Positions 36,868-47,120 of a stretch of 64,000 nucleotides of DNA are shown here, piece by piece. The DNA is taken from assembly GCA_016930375.1 (NCBI GenBank), contig JAFGGU010000070.1:1-64000 (forward strand), in the 5' to 3' direction. Under the pieces are notes generated by a model that was given only the letters and a program-made list of their open reading frames with translations, was not told the origin of the DNA and did not search any database. Made by a program: the position numbers and the translations under genes. The stretch's first letter is position 1, and each line of letters begins with the position of its first letter. The DNA comes from Bacteroidales bacterium (GTDB taxonomy: Bacteria; Bacteroidota; Bacteroidia; Bacteroidales; UBA10428).

Positions 36868-37596
36868 TTATGTATATAATCCGCCATTTACCGAAATCAC
36901 CTCGCCTGTAATGTAGGATGCCTTTTCAGAAGCCAGGAAACAAACGGCTTCTGCAACCTCTCCGGGCAGGCCAAAACGATTAAGTGGTATAAGATTCTTC
37001 AGTTCATCTTCATTCAGGTCTTTCGTCATATCGGTTTTAATGAAACCGGGTGCAACCGCGTTGACCGTTACGCGTTTCTTGCCAATTTCCTGGGCCAGCG
37101 CCTTGGTGGCTCCTATTATGCCGGCTTTGGCGGCCGAGTAATTCACCTGACCGGGGAGTCCTTTTAATCCGGACAGGGAAACTACGTTGACTATCCTGCC
37201 GTATTTTTTTACCAGCATGTTTTTGAGGAGAAAACGGGTAACATAAAAGAAACCACCCAGGTTGGTATCAAGAACATCTTGCCAGTGGCTGTTTTCCATC
37301 CATATCATCAGGTTATCTTTCCTGATTCCGGCATTATTCACGAGAACTTCAATATATTCATCGGGGTTTTCCACCTGCCATTTGCCAAGTACATTTTCAA
37401 CCTGTGCATGATCAGCCACATCGAACTTCAACAGGGCACCAGAATTGCCGGCCTCATGAACCCGTTCAAGGGTCTTGCCCGCTTCTTCCTCATTGGCCAG
37501 ATAGTTAATGAGTACATGGTAACCCATTTCGGCCAATCGGACACAAACTGCTCTTCCAATTCCTCTTGAACCTCCAGTCACAAGCGCGTACTTCAT
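36868..37596 (-). CDS. 3-oxoacyl-ACP reductase (FabG-like SDR)
   Basis: 'ALVTGGSRGIGRAVCVRLAEMG', 'NNAGI', 'YSAAKAG', 'VNAVAPGFIKTDM'. Confidence 0.93.
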   Translation of the reverse strand: MKYALVTGGSRGIGRAVCVRLAEMGYHVLINYLANEEEAGKTLERVHEAGNSGALLKFDVADHAQVENVLGKWQVENPDEYIEVLVNNAGIRKDNLMIWMENSHWQDVLDTNLGGFFYVTRFLLKNMLVKKYGRIVNVVSLSGLKGLPGQVNYSAAKAGIIGATKALAQEIGKKRVTVNAVAPGFIKTDMTKDLNEDELKNLIPLNRFGLPGEVAEAVCFLASEKASYITGEVISVNGGLYT

Positions 37597-37618
37597 TAAT
37601 TATCAAAAAGTTAAGTTT

Positions 37619-39160
37619 TTAATTAATTTTAATAAATAAACTGCAAAGGTAGTCTTTAATTCTCTTTATTTCAACATATTTTATAGTATCCTCCGTGAAT
37701 CGTGGTACGATATTCCTCAACACCCGGTATTTTTCACGGTTATAACCGGATAACCTGGGTTCATAGGACAGGTAATCAATGGCCTGTATGAGGGTTATCA
37801 GCTCAATTGACAAGACCTGGTAGGTATTGTCGATTACTTTCCGTGCAAACTGCGCCGAATTTGTGCCCATACTTACGATATCCTGATTGTCATTGTTGTT
37901 GGATATGCTGTGTACGTAATTTGGGAATGATAAGGTTTGGTTTTCTGCAACAGTTGAAGTAGCAGTGAACTGAGCACCCTGCATACCGAAATTAACTCCC
38001 AGTTTACCCAGGTTAACAAATGGCGGCAGTTTATTGTTCAGTTTATCGTTCATCAGGTAATTTATCTGTCTCTCAAGCAACATGGATAATTTGGTGATGG
38101 CAATTTTCAGCTTGTCCATTTCAAAAGACACGTAATCGCCATGGAAATTGCCGCCATGAAAGATGTTGCTGTTTTTGGCATCGATTACAGGATTATCGCT
38201 AGACGAATTGGCCTCATCGAGCAGCACCTTTTCAGCTGCTTCAAGGGTATCCAGTATTGGTCCCAGGATCTGGGGAACACACCGAATGGAATAATACTCC
38301 TGGACCTTATCGGCAATCACATATTCCTTACCCTGCTTACCATTAAAAAAATGATCTTCCCTTTTTCGGATCAGCTTACTGTCATGCAGGATCATTCTCT
38401 CCAGTTCGGCAATCCTGTTTTGTCCGTGATGTTTCTTAACCTGGTTCAGCTCCGCGGAAAAGTAATCATCAAATGACCTAACAATTTCATTGATCATCGA
38501 AGCCGCTGTTACTGCCCAGTAAATTAGATTTCTGGCATGCATCAGGTTGAAAATGCCTGTACCTGTCATGAAACAGGTGCCGTTGATCAGTGATAAACCT
38601 TCACGGAGATGAATCGAAATGGGTTTGAGATTATGCTGAGCAAAGGCCTCCGCGGTAGGCACTATTTTCCCTTGGTAAAAAACCTCTCCTTCACCGATCA
38701 GGGCCAGGGCTATATGGGCAAGCTGAACCAGATCACCGCTTGCACCAACGCCGCCATGTTCGGGTACAACAGGAGTAATCTGAAGATTTATCAGACCACA
38801 GATCAATACCGGCACTTCGGGGTGAATTCCGGAAAATCCGTGTGAAAAATTATTCAGCAGGGTAATCATGGCAGATCTCACATAAACAGGATCCACAGGT
38901 TCACCGCATCCTGAGGCATGGCTCCGGATGGCATTATAATGAAGCTTCAGCCGGTCAGCTTCATCAATCCTGTATTGTGCCATGGGTCCAAGCCCGGTAT
39001 TGATGCCGTAAATAATTTTATCCTTATGGAATGTTTCGAGAAAAACATGGCTTTTTTGAATTCTTTCCAGTGCCTGCGGGTGAATCCTGAGCTCTTCATT
39101 ATCCAATAAAACGCGCTGATAATCATCCAATGTTATTCTTCGATCGCCTATCGTCAGCAT
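37619..39160 (-). CDS. Aromatic amino acid ammonia-lyase, tyrosine ammonia-lyase-like
   Basis: MIO motif 'GGVGASGDLVQLAHIAL'; 'YGINTGLGPMAQYRI', 'REDHFFNGK', 'EYYSIRCVPQILGP', 'NIFHGGNFHGDYVSFEMDKLKI' recall the Flavobacterium johnsoniae enzyme of flexirubin loci. Confidence 0.88.
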   Translation of the reverse strand: MLTIGDRRITLDDYQRVLLDNEELRIHPQALERIQKSHVFLETFHKDKIIYGINTGLGPMAQYRIDEADRLKLHYNAIRSHASGCGEPVDPVYVRSAMITLLNNFSHGFSGIHPEVPVLICGLINLQITPVVPEHGGVGASGDLVQLAHIALALIGEGEVFYQGKIVPTAEAFAQHNLKPISIHLREGLSLINGTCFMTGTGIFNLMHARNLIYWAVTAASMINEIVRSFDDYFSAELNQVKKHHGQNRIAELERMILHDSKLIRKREDHFFNGKQGKEYVIADKVQEYYSIRCVPQILGPILDTLEAAEKVLLDEANSSSDNPVIDAKNSNIFHGGNFHGDYVSFEMDKLKIAITKLSMLLERQINYLMNDKLNNKLPPFVNLGKLGVNFGMQGAQFTATSTVAENQTLSFPNYVHSISNNNDNQDIVSMGTNSAQFARKVIDNTYQVLSIELITLIQAIDYLSYEPRLSGYNREKYRVLRNIVPRFTEDTIKYVEIKRIKDYLCSLFIKIN

Positions 39161-39407
39161 TTTTGTTATAAGGTTAAAAGAAGTAAAATATTAAAATGTT
39201 CAATTCAAAGGATTTGGGGTTAGTGTCAAAAAGGCTGCAAAATAATAAAAAAATCAGTGTAATTGTAATTAGGGTCATGTGATTTAGTTTAAACGGTTTT
39301 TTATTGAACATACGTTGTTAATTTTTAAGTGTTTTTGCAGATACTTTTAATATTATCTTTAGTGCTTTACAAGAATCATTCATCATCAATTACCCAAAAC
39401 TTTTGCC

Positions 39408-40091
39408 ATGAAAGACCTGTTTAAACCAACTTCATCCCTCAGGGGAAAACTGCTAAAAGCATTGCTGATCATGCCATTCATTCTTCAGAGTGCCCTGCTT
39501 CAATCCCAGGAATCAACGCCAGACCATGCCGTGTATCCCACTTTCGGCTTTGGTATCGGATTCTTTTACCCGCGAGATGTGAATGATTACATTGAAGCCT
39601 CACTTCCATCCGGGTATGTCACCGAATACGGTTTCACTGAACTGATCATGTATCTCGACCTGCATGCCGGGATAACCTTTAGAATGAAACAGTTTGATAT
39701 TTCTGGTATGGTGGAGTATGACATTGCACCCAAACTGGTCATGATCACCAATGGGGATGATTTAAGTTTCATGTACAACCGCTTTGCACCTGGTATAAGC
39801 GCCAATTATTACATTCCTGTGGCCTCGGGCAGGCATGCTTTTTTTATCGGCGGAGGGGTAAATTACAGTTTCATGAAACTGGACGATTTCAAGGCATCGA
39901 GTCCCGGACTCAGATTGCAGGCGGGTTTCAGCCTGCAATTAAACAAGTTCAATCTTCAACCGTTTGGTGCCTTCAACTATGCGGGCGCCACCGATTCTTC
40001 TGATCCTGCATGGGAAGATTTCAGGATGAATTATACCAGCGGTCAGATTGGGGTAAACCTGTCATTTCACCAGAGGATGAATTACAAATAA
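39408..40091 (+). CDS. Outer membrane beta-barrel-like hypothetical protein
   Basis: Signal peptide, alternating beta strands, 'HAFFIGGGVNYSFMKLDDF'. Confidence 0.6.
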   Translation: MKDLFKPTSSLRGKLLKALLIMPFILQSALLQSQESTPDHAVYPTFGFGIGFFYPRDVNDYIEASLPSGYVTEYGFTELIMYLDLHAGITFRMKQFDISGMVEYDIAPKLVMITNGDDLSFMYNRFAPGISANYYIPVASGRHAFFIGGGVNYSFMKLDDFKASSPGLRLQAGFSLQLNKFNLQPFGAFNYAGATDSSDPAWEDFRMNYTSGQIGVNLSFHQRMNYK

Positions 40092-40093
40092 GT

Positions 40094-40101
40094 TATATTT
40101 G
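40094..40101 (+). promoter_or_regulatory. Candidate -7 box TATATTTG for the GT2/MMPL genes
   Basis: Exact TAnnTTTG; implies the CDS start is ATG 40126 or 40135. Confidence 0.4.
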
Positions 40102-40125
40102 CAGCCTGTTGCAGAAAAACAAAGC

Positions 40126-41286
40126 ATGGTCGGCATGAACTGGTGTGTTGTGATTCCTACTTTCAACAATGCAAATACGCTGGAAAAGGTAATTCAGGAT
40201 GTATTGCAGTATACCGGTCATGTAATCGTTGTGAATGACGGATCCACCGATAATACACCTATGGTTCTTCAACGGTTCCCCAACATCATCACTGTAAGCT
40301 TTTTCCGTAACAAGGGGAAAGGTTTTGCGCTCAGGAAAGGATTTGAAAGGGCACTTCAGGAGGGTTATACGCATGCTGTAACACTGGATTCGGACGGACA
40401 GCATTACGCATCCGACATCGAAAAAATCATCCGGGAAGCTGAAACATCTCCCCAAACTCTCATTGTCGGCAGTCGTACTCTCCCCCGGGAGAAGCTGCGG
40501 AAAGGCAGTGGCTTTGCCAATAAATTCTCCAACTTCTGGTTCAGGTTCATTACTGGTGTTACTTTGCCGGATACGCAATCCGGTTTTCGCCTCTACCCGC
40601 TGGAAATGATCAAAAATATCCGGTTTGTCACCCGGAGATATGAATTTGAACTCGAAGTTCTGATACGGTCAGCGTGGAAGGGTATTCAGCTGATCGGCAT
40701 TCCAATCCAGGTGTATTATCCTGCCAGGGCGGAACGCGTAAGTCATTACCGGCCGTTTACAGACTTTATGCGGATCAGTCTCCTGAATGCTATATGTGTG
40801 ATCATTGCCCTTTTCTATGTCAAACCATTTTCTTTCCTGCAGTACCTGAGAAAGGAAAGTATCAAGGGATTTCTTCGGAAACATGTTCTGCAAACAGGAG
40901 ATTCAGTTGCCAAAATTACTTTTTCAGTAATGCTTGGCGTGTTCATGGGTATTGTCCCCATATGGGGTTACCAGTTAATTACTGCGATAGCGCTTGCGTA
41001 CTTTCTCAGGTTGAACAAACTCATCGTTGCCGTTGCTGCCAATATCAGCATCCCCCCCATGATACCTTTTATCCTTTACCTGAGCTATGTTGCAGGGGGC
41101 ATTGTCCTTTCCGGCGATAATCATCTGTCCTTTAGCAGTGATATTTCCCTGACCTGGGTCCGGGACAACCTGTTTCAATATATTATCGGGAGTCTGATTT
41201 TCGCGGTGGTGGCTGCACTTTTTTTCGGTCTTCTGACGTATATTCTGTTGAAAGTGATTCGCAGAAAGCCTGCCCTAATCAACTAA
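40126..41286 (+). CDS. Glycosyltransferase family 2 fused to DUF2062-like membrane domain
   Basis: 'CVVIPTFNNANTLEKVIQDVL', 'VNDGSTD', 'LDSDGQH'; C-terminus 'FSVMLGVFMGIVPIWGYQLITAIALAYFLRLNKL'. Confidence 0.88.
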   Translation: MVGMNWCVVIPTFNNANTLEKVIQDVLQYTGHVIVVNDGSTDNTPMVLQRFPNIITVSFFRNKGKGFALRKGFERALQEGYTHAVTLDSDGQHYASDIEKIIREAETSPQTLIVGSRTLPREKLRKGSGFANKFSNFWFRFITGVTLPDTQSGFRLYPLEMIKNIRFVTRRYEFELEVLIRSAWKGIQLIGIPIQVYYPARAERVSHYRPFTDFMRISLLNAICVIIALFYVKPFSFLQYLRKESIKGFLRKHVLQTGDSVAKITFSVMLGVFMGIVPIWGYQLITAIALAYFLRLNKLIVAVAANISIPPMIPFILYLSYVAGGIVLSGDNHLSFSSDISLTWVRDNLFQYIIGSLIFAVVAALFFGLLTYILLKVIRRKPALIN

Positions 41287-41289
41287 CCA

Positions 41290-44200
41290 ATGGACAAGCT
41301 TTTTTTATATGTCTATCACTTCTTTCAGAAACGAAGACTTCGTCTTTTCATAATCATAACTCTTCTTACCGCTTTTGCCACTTTTCTCGCTTCACGGATC
41401 CGGCTTGAAGAGGATATTAACCGGATGATCTCGGGAGATGGCACACAGGGTCTTATGAGCCGGGTAGTAGAACAATCCAAAATGCTCGATAAGATCATCG
41501 TTACGGTCTCTGCTGCGGATACGACCAGGCCGCTCATTCCCGAGGAACTGATCCGTATTGGTGATCAGTTTGCCGACAGCCTGAACGCACAGGCCTTCGC
41601 TCCATTTGTTAAAGGTTTGACATACAGGATGTCTGACACACTTACGGAAGCACTTTTTGATATCGTGTACGAGAATCTTCCTCTTTTTCTGGAAGAAGAA
41701 GATTATTCGCGTCTTGATACCCTGCTCCGGCCTGAGAATATACAGGCAGCGCTGAACAATAACCTCAGGAGCCTGCTTTCACCGGCGAGTTTTACCATGA
41801 AACGGATAATTGTGCGCGATCCGGTCGGAATAGGCACCATGGCCCTGGGCCGTTTAGGTTCCTATCAGAATGATGAGAACTATACCCTGCTCGACGGATG
41901 CGTGTTTTCACGCGACAAGAAGCACCTGATGATGTTCATCAGCCCGGCATTGCCTTCGAATGAAACATCAGGGAATTCAGGGTTCGTTAAAAAACTCGGG
42001 CAGTTGGCGTCACAGGTCGCCGGTTCTTATGAAAACCAAGCCAGGATCGAATATTTTGGCTCCGCCATTGTGGCGGTCGGCAATGCTGATCGACTGAAGA
42101 GAGATATCCGGTTTACCCTTACCATTACAATAATTCTTTTATCCCTGATCATTACTTTTTCTGTAAAAAAGAAAAAGCTGTTCCCGTTCATCTTTCTTCC
42201 GGCTGTATTTGGCGGACTGGTTGCCCTGGCTTTCCTGTACCTGTTTCAGGGTAAAATATCTGTCATCTCGCTCAGCATTGGTTCGGTAATCATGGCCATA
42301 ACAGTTGATTACGCCCTCCATATCACAACCCATTATAAGCACAAGCACTCCATTATCGATACCATCAAAGACGTCTCCTTTCCCATCATTGTCTGCGGAT
42401 TTGCCACGGCATTTGAGTTCCTTACCCTGGTTTTCGTTTCCTCAGAATCGTTGCATGAACTGGGCATACTGGCGGCCATAAGCGTGTTGACCGCCGCCTT
42501 TTTTACCATGGTGGTGTTGCCTCATATCCTCGACGCCACACGTAGTGAAAAAGATGAGACAGAAGAGAAAAATTACCTTGAAAGGGTTTTGGATAAAATC
42601 ACCCTTTACAGCTTTCATAAAAACAAGCTTCTATTGCTTTTTATGGCGCTTGTCACAATACTCTCCCTGTACTATTTGAAACGGGTGGGTTTTGAAACCG
42701 ACATGATGAAAATGAATTACATGTCAGACGAGCTTAAAAAGACAGAGGAAAATCTGAACAGGATCAACAATGCCAAGCTGAACTCAGTTTACCTGGTGGC
42801 ACATGGAAGCAACATGCAAAAGGCGCTGATCAGCAATGAAAACGTGCTGAGAAAAGCTGATGCGCTCATTCAGCAGGGTGTCATCAAAAGTTATTCTTCA
42901 CCCAGTTCGCTTTTGATGTCCGATTCCCTCCAGCTTCAAAAGATTGATCGATGGAACAGCTTCTGGCAAAAAAAAGGGAAAGACCAGTTTTTGGAGTCAC
43001 TGGATGAGAAGGCCATTGCGGCAGGCTTTAAACCCAGTTCATTTGGTGAATTTTCCGGTCTCTTAAAAAAAGAGTTTTCAGTAGCGGATTCCGCCACCTT
43101 TAAAGCGCTGGAAAAAATCTTTTTTGTGGATAATATTTCGGTCACACCTTCGCTGGCCACCATTGTGACAATACTTAAGGTTGACAACAGAGGAAAGGAA
43201 CAGGTGACCGAAAGTTACGGCAGCATGGATGGCGTGGTAGTGATCGACCGCAAGTCCATCCTTTCCGGCATAGTGAATACCCTGGGTGAAGACTTCAGTT
43301 TCATTGCCAATGTGAGCCTCTTGTTAATTCTTGGAGTCCTGATCTTTGCCTTTGGTCGCATTGAACTGGGTGTGATCACTTTTATTCCGATTTTTTTCAG
43401 CTGGATATGGACGATGGGTTTCATGGGTTTTTTCGGCATCAGGTTCAACATCTTCAATATTATCATCTCTTCATTTATCACCGGTCTGGGTATCGATTAC
43501 AGCATTTACATCATGCAAGGCCTGGTACAGGGATATAAAACAGAAAACGCCAACCTTTTGTCCTACAAGACGTGCATCCTGATTTCAGTAATGATATCAA
43601 TTTCCGGAACAGGGGTTCTAATCCTCGCTCAACATCCCGCTTTGCATTCGATAGCCCTGATTTCCATAGTCGGATTACTTTCGGTGGTGCTGATTTCCTA
43701 TACTTTCGAGCCGGTATTCTTTTACTGGCTGGTTTCAAAAAAGAACCGGAAGCGTTTATTGCCGGTTACCTTATCAGATATTCTGCTCACCATCATCGTA
43801 TTTTCTATTTTTGTGACCGGATGCCTGATCATGAATCTCCTGCTCGGAATTGTGGTTTTACTTCCGCTTCCGTCCCGGAATAAGAAACTGATCATGCACC
43901 GGTGTATGGTTTTCTGGTGCAAGGTTCCGGTTTATGCCATGTTGCATATCCGCAAGAAGATCATTAACCTGGGCGGTGAAGACTTCAGTAAACCTGCGAT
44001 TATCATCAGCAATCACCAATCACACATCGACCTTCTTTTATTGCTGATGCTTCATCCGAAAATGATCGTTCTCACCACGAAATGGGTATGGAATAATCCC
44101 ATTTACGCACTGGTAATCAGATACCTTGATTACTACCCGGTATTGGGCGGCTATGAGGAACTTACCGATAAACTAAAAGCCAAAGTAAACGAGGGCTATT

Positions 44201-45153
44201 CCATCCTGGTTTTTCCTGAAGGAAGTCGTTCAGCCGATTCTTCCATCCGGCGCTTTCATAAGGGAGCCTTCCTGATGGCTGAAAAACTCGGGTTGGATAT
44301 GATACCCATTATTCTCCATGGTGCTGGTGATTGCATGAACAAGGGTGAGAACCATCTGCGGGGAGGATCCATCACCATAAAGATTTATCCGCGTGTTCAG
44401 GTTGGTGACAAAGCATACGGCGCAAATTACCACGAACGGACAAAATTGATGCTTGCATTCTACCGCAGGGAATATGCCATATTAAAGGAAGAATTTGAAA
44501 CACCCGATTATTTCAGGAAAAAGCTGATCCGCAATTATATTTACAAGGGACCGGTGCTGGAATGGTATACACGCATTAAGCTGTCACTCGAGAATAACTA
44601 TAACCTTATAAACAGCTTTGTGCCACGCGAGGCAAAAATAGTTGACATAGGCTGCGGATACGGTTATTTGTCCTACCTGCTCAGCTTTGTCTCCCCAAAA
44701 CGAAAGATAACAGGCATTGACTATGATGCGGATAAGATTGATATGGCCAACCATTGCATTTCCAAAAATGAACATGTGAACTTTTTCGCAGCGGATGCAA
44801 TTGAATTCTCCTATGATTTTGCCGATGTTTTCATTCTGAGTGACGTGCTGCATTATATGTCCCACGAAAAACAGGAGGTGCTGCTCGAGAAGTGCATCCG
44901 GAATCTGAACCCGAAGGGTGTTATCATTGTGCGGGATGCTGACCGTGATATGGAAAAAAGGCACAGGGGTACAAGATACACTGAGTTTTTCTCCACCCGT
45001 TCGGGTTTTAACAAATCCGATCAAAACAGGTTGTTCTTCCTTTCAGGAAAAACCATCCGGGAATTCGCTGCAAAGCACAACTTGCAGACCCGGGTGATTG
45101 ACAATTCGAGGCTCACTTCAAATGTTTTGTTTGTACTGAACAATATCCGCTGA
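41290..45153 (+). CDS. Three-domain fusion: MMPL/RND exporter + PlsC-type acyltransferase + SAM methyltransferase
   Basis: 1287 aa; 'GSVIMAITVDYALHITTHYKHK' and 'ITGLGIDYSIYIMQG' (MMPL), 'ISNHQSHIDLL...FPEGSRSADSSIRRFHKGAF' (PlsC), 'KIVDIGCGYGYLSYLLSFVSPKRKITGIDYD' (methyltransferase). Confidence 0.92.
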   Translation: MDKLFLYVYHFFQKRRLRLFIIITLLTAFATFLASRIRLEEDINRMISGDGTQGLMSRVVEQSKMLDKIIVTVSAADTTRPLIPEELIRIGDQFADSLNAQAFAPFVKGLTYRMSDTLTEALFDIVYENLPLFLEEEDYSRLDTLLRPENIQAALNNNLRSLLSPASFTMKRIIVRDPVGIGTMALGRLGSYQNDENYTLLDGCVFSRDKKHLMMFISPALPSNETSGNSGFVKKLGQLASQVAGSYENQARIEYFGSAIVAVGNADRLKRDIRFTLTITIILLSLIITFSVKKKKLFPFIFLPAVFGGLVALAFLYLFQGKISVISLSIGSVIMAITVDYALHITTHYKHKHSIIDTIKDVSFPIIVCGFATAFEFLTLVFVSSESLHELGILAAISVLTAAFFTMVVLPHILDATRSEKDETEEKNYLERVLDKITLYSFHKNKLLLLFMALVTILSLYYLKRVGFETDMMKMNYMSDELKKTEENLNRINNAKLNSVYLVAHGSNMQKALISNENVLRKADALIQQGVIKSYSSPSSLLMSDSLQLQKIDRWNSFWQKKGKDQFLESLDEKAIAAGFKPSSFGEFSGLLKKEFSVADSATFKALEKIFFVDNISVTPSLATIVTILKVDNRGKEQVTESYGSMDGVVVIDRKSILSGIVNTLGEDFSFIANVSLLLILGVLIFAFGRIELGVITFIPIFFSWIWTMGFMGFFGIRFNIFNIIISSFITGLGIDYSIYIMQGLVQGYKTENANLLSYKTCILISVMISISGTGVLILAQHPALHSIALISIVGLLSVVLISYTFEPVFFYWLVSKKNRKRLLPVTLSDILLTIIVFSIFVTGCLIMNLLLGIVVLLPLPSRNKKLIMHRCMVFWCKVPVYAMLHIRKKIINLGGEDFSKPAIIISNHQSHIDLLLLLMLHPKMIVLTTKWVWNNPIYALVIRYLDYYPVLGGYEELTDKLKAKVNEGYSILVFPEGSRSADSSIRRFHKGAFLMAEKLGLDMIPIILHGAGDCMNKGENHLRGGSITIKIYPRVQVGDKAYGANYHERTKLMLAFYRREYAILKEEFETPDYFRKKLIRNYIYKGPVLEWYTRIKLSLENNYNLINSFVPREAKIVDIGCGYGYLSYLLSFVSPKRKITGIDYDADKIDMANHCISKNEHVNFFAADAIEFSYDFADVFILSDVLHYMSHEKQEVLLEKCIRNLNPKGVIIVRDADRDMEKRHRGTRYTEFFSTRSGFNKSDQNRLFFLSGKTIREFAAKHNLQTRVIDNSRLTSNVLFVLNNIR

Positions 45154-45259
45154 AAGGAGTTTAATGAATAACAACAGGTATACCTGTAACTCCGCATGTA
45201 TTTACTCGTAATACAGGATATCAATTTTCTTAATATTTTATACTTAAATTCAAATCATT

Positions 45260-45838
45260 ATGAAAAAAACAGTTCTTCTTGTCCTGGCTGCCATGCTGTT
45301 ATCTGGGCTAAGCATGAATGCGCAGAAAATTACAGTGAAAAGCGGATCCGTCAGTGCTCTAAAGGGGCAGAAAACACTATTGGTGCAGTACGATTACAGC
45401 AGTATGTCGGTTGGTAAATATGATAAGGAATCTGATTACATTGATCAGAAAGTTGCTGAAGGCAATGATGCTGAGGCAGGAAAGGGTGATAAGTGGAAGA
45501 AGGAATGGTTCGACAAGCGGTCATCCGCCTATGAACCTAGCTTTGAAGAACTTTTCAATAAATATTCGGAAAAAAGCGGGTTAAGTTGCAGTAAGACTGC
45601 CAATGATGCAGCCTATACCATGAATGTACATACTGTATTTACGGATGTAGGCTATTACATCGGAGTATCATCCAAGCCATCTTATATTAGTGCTGAGATC
45701 ACCTTTACAAAAGCATCCTCAGGTGAGAAAGTAGCCGTTGTCTTTTTGGAAAAAGTTCCAGGTGTCGGAGGTATCAATCAGGCATATGCAAAATTGGGTA
45801 AATCACTCGCAGCTTATCTAGAAAAGAACATAAAATAA
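45260..45838 (+). CDS. Secreted hypothetical protein
   Basis: 192 aa with signal peptide MKKTVLLVLAAMLLSGLSMNAQ. Confidence 0.75.
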   Translation: MKKTVLLVLAAMLLSGLSMNAQKITVKSGSVSALKGQKTLLVQYDYSSMSVGKYDKESDYIDQKVAEGNDAEAGKGDKWKKEWFDKRSSAYEPSFEELFNKYSEKSGLSCSKTANDAAYTMNVHTVFTDVGYYIGVSSKPSYISAEITFTKASSGEKVAVVFLEKVPGVGGINQAYAKLGKSLAAYLEKNIK

Positions 45839-45860
45839 GCCGGCATTCATCAGAAGAGCG

Positions 45861-45890
45861 TTGCCGTTGGCTTTAGCCGACGGCAATTGA
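45861..45890. terminator. Hairpin between convergent genes, probable terminator/repeat
   Basis: TTGCCGTTGGCT-tt-AGCCGACGGCAA (12-bp stem with one G-U), then TTGATTTTTATTT. Confidence 0.65.
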
Positions 45891-45906
45891 TTTTTATTTA
45901 CTGCCC

Positions 45907-47118
45907 CTAATATTCCAGGTCCTCTGGTGACAACTTCACCAGATTGATCCTGGGAAAACGTCCTATAACATAGGTCTGGACAAGCATGGCAAGACCTCCT
46001 TCCCGGGTAAGATCAAATGCAGCAAGAGAAACCGGGTATTTTTCGTTATAAAATTTTACGGATTGCAGTGTGCTTTCGGAAGCGCTGTAAAAGTACAATG
46101 CCAACTGGTTGGTTCGGGTTTGACTGGCATAAACCACCACGTCTTTTTCATTCAGCGTCGCGTGAAGGCATCTGACCTGTGCATTATGTTCCAGTTCCGG
46201 CAGCGAGAAATCCGTAAAGTCAGTTACACTTTGTATTGAGCCTGGATCAAGCGCAACAGATGGATTAACATAATTATCTTCCAGGTAATATCTCGACAAA
46301 GCAAAACGGTCCCCGTCAATACTGACGGTGGAGCTTATGGCGGCATCATCCTGGTAAGTGTATAGTGTGCCCGTATGATTCCCTTCTGTTGCATCTGCAA
46401 ACAGCAAGGTCATGGTATTGTTATAGAAGCAATTCACATAGTAGTGGGAGATATCCGTAGTACCTACTTCACCTATAAAAAAAGGGAACTGCCTGCCGGT
46501 TCTTGCCAGATGATTTACGATCTGGTCCCCCACGTCATCGATTATGCCGAATTCCAGTGACCACTTTTCCAAAAATGCTTCACTGTATTGCGAAAGGATG
46601 GAAATACGCCTCTCACGATCGAAATTTAAAACCAGGATCTCACCTCCTGAATCTTTAATGGTGTATAACGGATATAGCAATTCCACTGCACTGAACTCAG
46701 ATACTTCCCCTGAACCGGTATTAACCTGTAATACCCTGGTTTCCTGGTTTACAGAATCCATGCATACAAAGAAATAATTGCTGCCCGAAGGCAAAAGTGA
46801 AGGCACTGCGCTGCTATAGGTCCTGTCAACCCATGTTTCCCAAATTTTTTCACCGGCTCTTCCGGTTTTCAGAAGATAGATCAGCGGAAAAGTTGATAAA
46901 GCAGTGTCGGTGTATACAGCCAGAATTAAAAAGCCACCATCGGGAGTTTGTTCAAAATCAACGGGGTAAAACGCAATATTCATATCAGGATGATCATAGA
47001 TCCGGGAAAACTCCTCCGATGGGTCTATGTCACTCTTCTTTACATCGCAGGATATCCAAATACCTGTAAAAAAAATCACAAGATAGTACTTGAAGAAATG
47101 TTTTACAGTGAAATTCAT
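45907..47118 (-). CDS. Hypothetical lipoprotein
   Basis: 403 aa; 'LVIFFTGIWISCD' lipobox; beta-rich. Confidence 0.7.
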   Translation of the reverse strand: MNFTVKHFFKYYLVIFFTGIWISCDVKKSDIDPSEEFSRIYDHPDMNIAFYPVDFEQTPDGGFLILAVYTDTALSTFPLIYLLKTGRAGEKIWETWVDRTYSSAVPSLLPSGSNYFFVCMDSVNQETRVLQVNTGSGEVSEFSAVELLYPLYTIKDSGGEILVLNFDRERRISILSQYSEAFLEKWSLEFGIIDDVGDQIVNHLARTGRQFPFFIGEVGTTDISHYYVNCFYNNTMTLLFADATEGNHTGTLYTYQDDAAISSTVSIDGDRFALSRYYLEDNYVNPSVALDPGSIQSVTDFTDFSLPELEHNAQVRCLHATLNEKDVVVYASQTRTNQLALYFYSASESTLQSVKFYNEKYPVSLAAFDLTREGGLAMLVQTYVIGRFPRINLVKLSPEDLEY

Positions 47119-47120
47119 AA

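Noticed and set aside
40099-40125. ORF-track start of the GT2 gene (TTG 40099)
   Set aside because: Overlaps the TATATTTG promoter box; ATG 40126 or 40135 fits better with the 'CVVIPTFNN' start of GT2 proteins.
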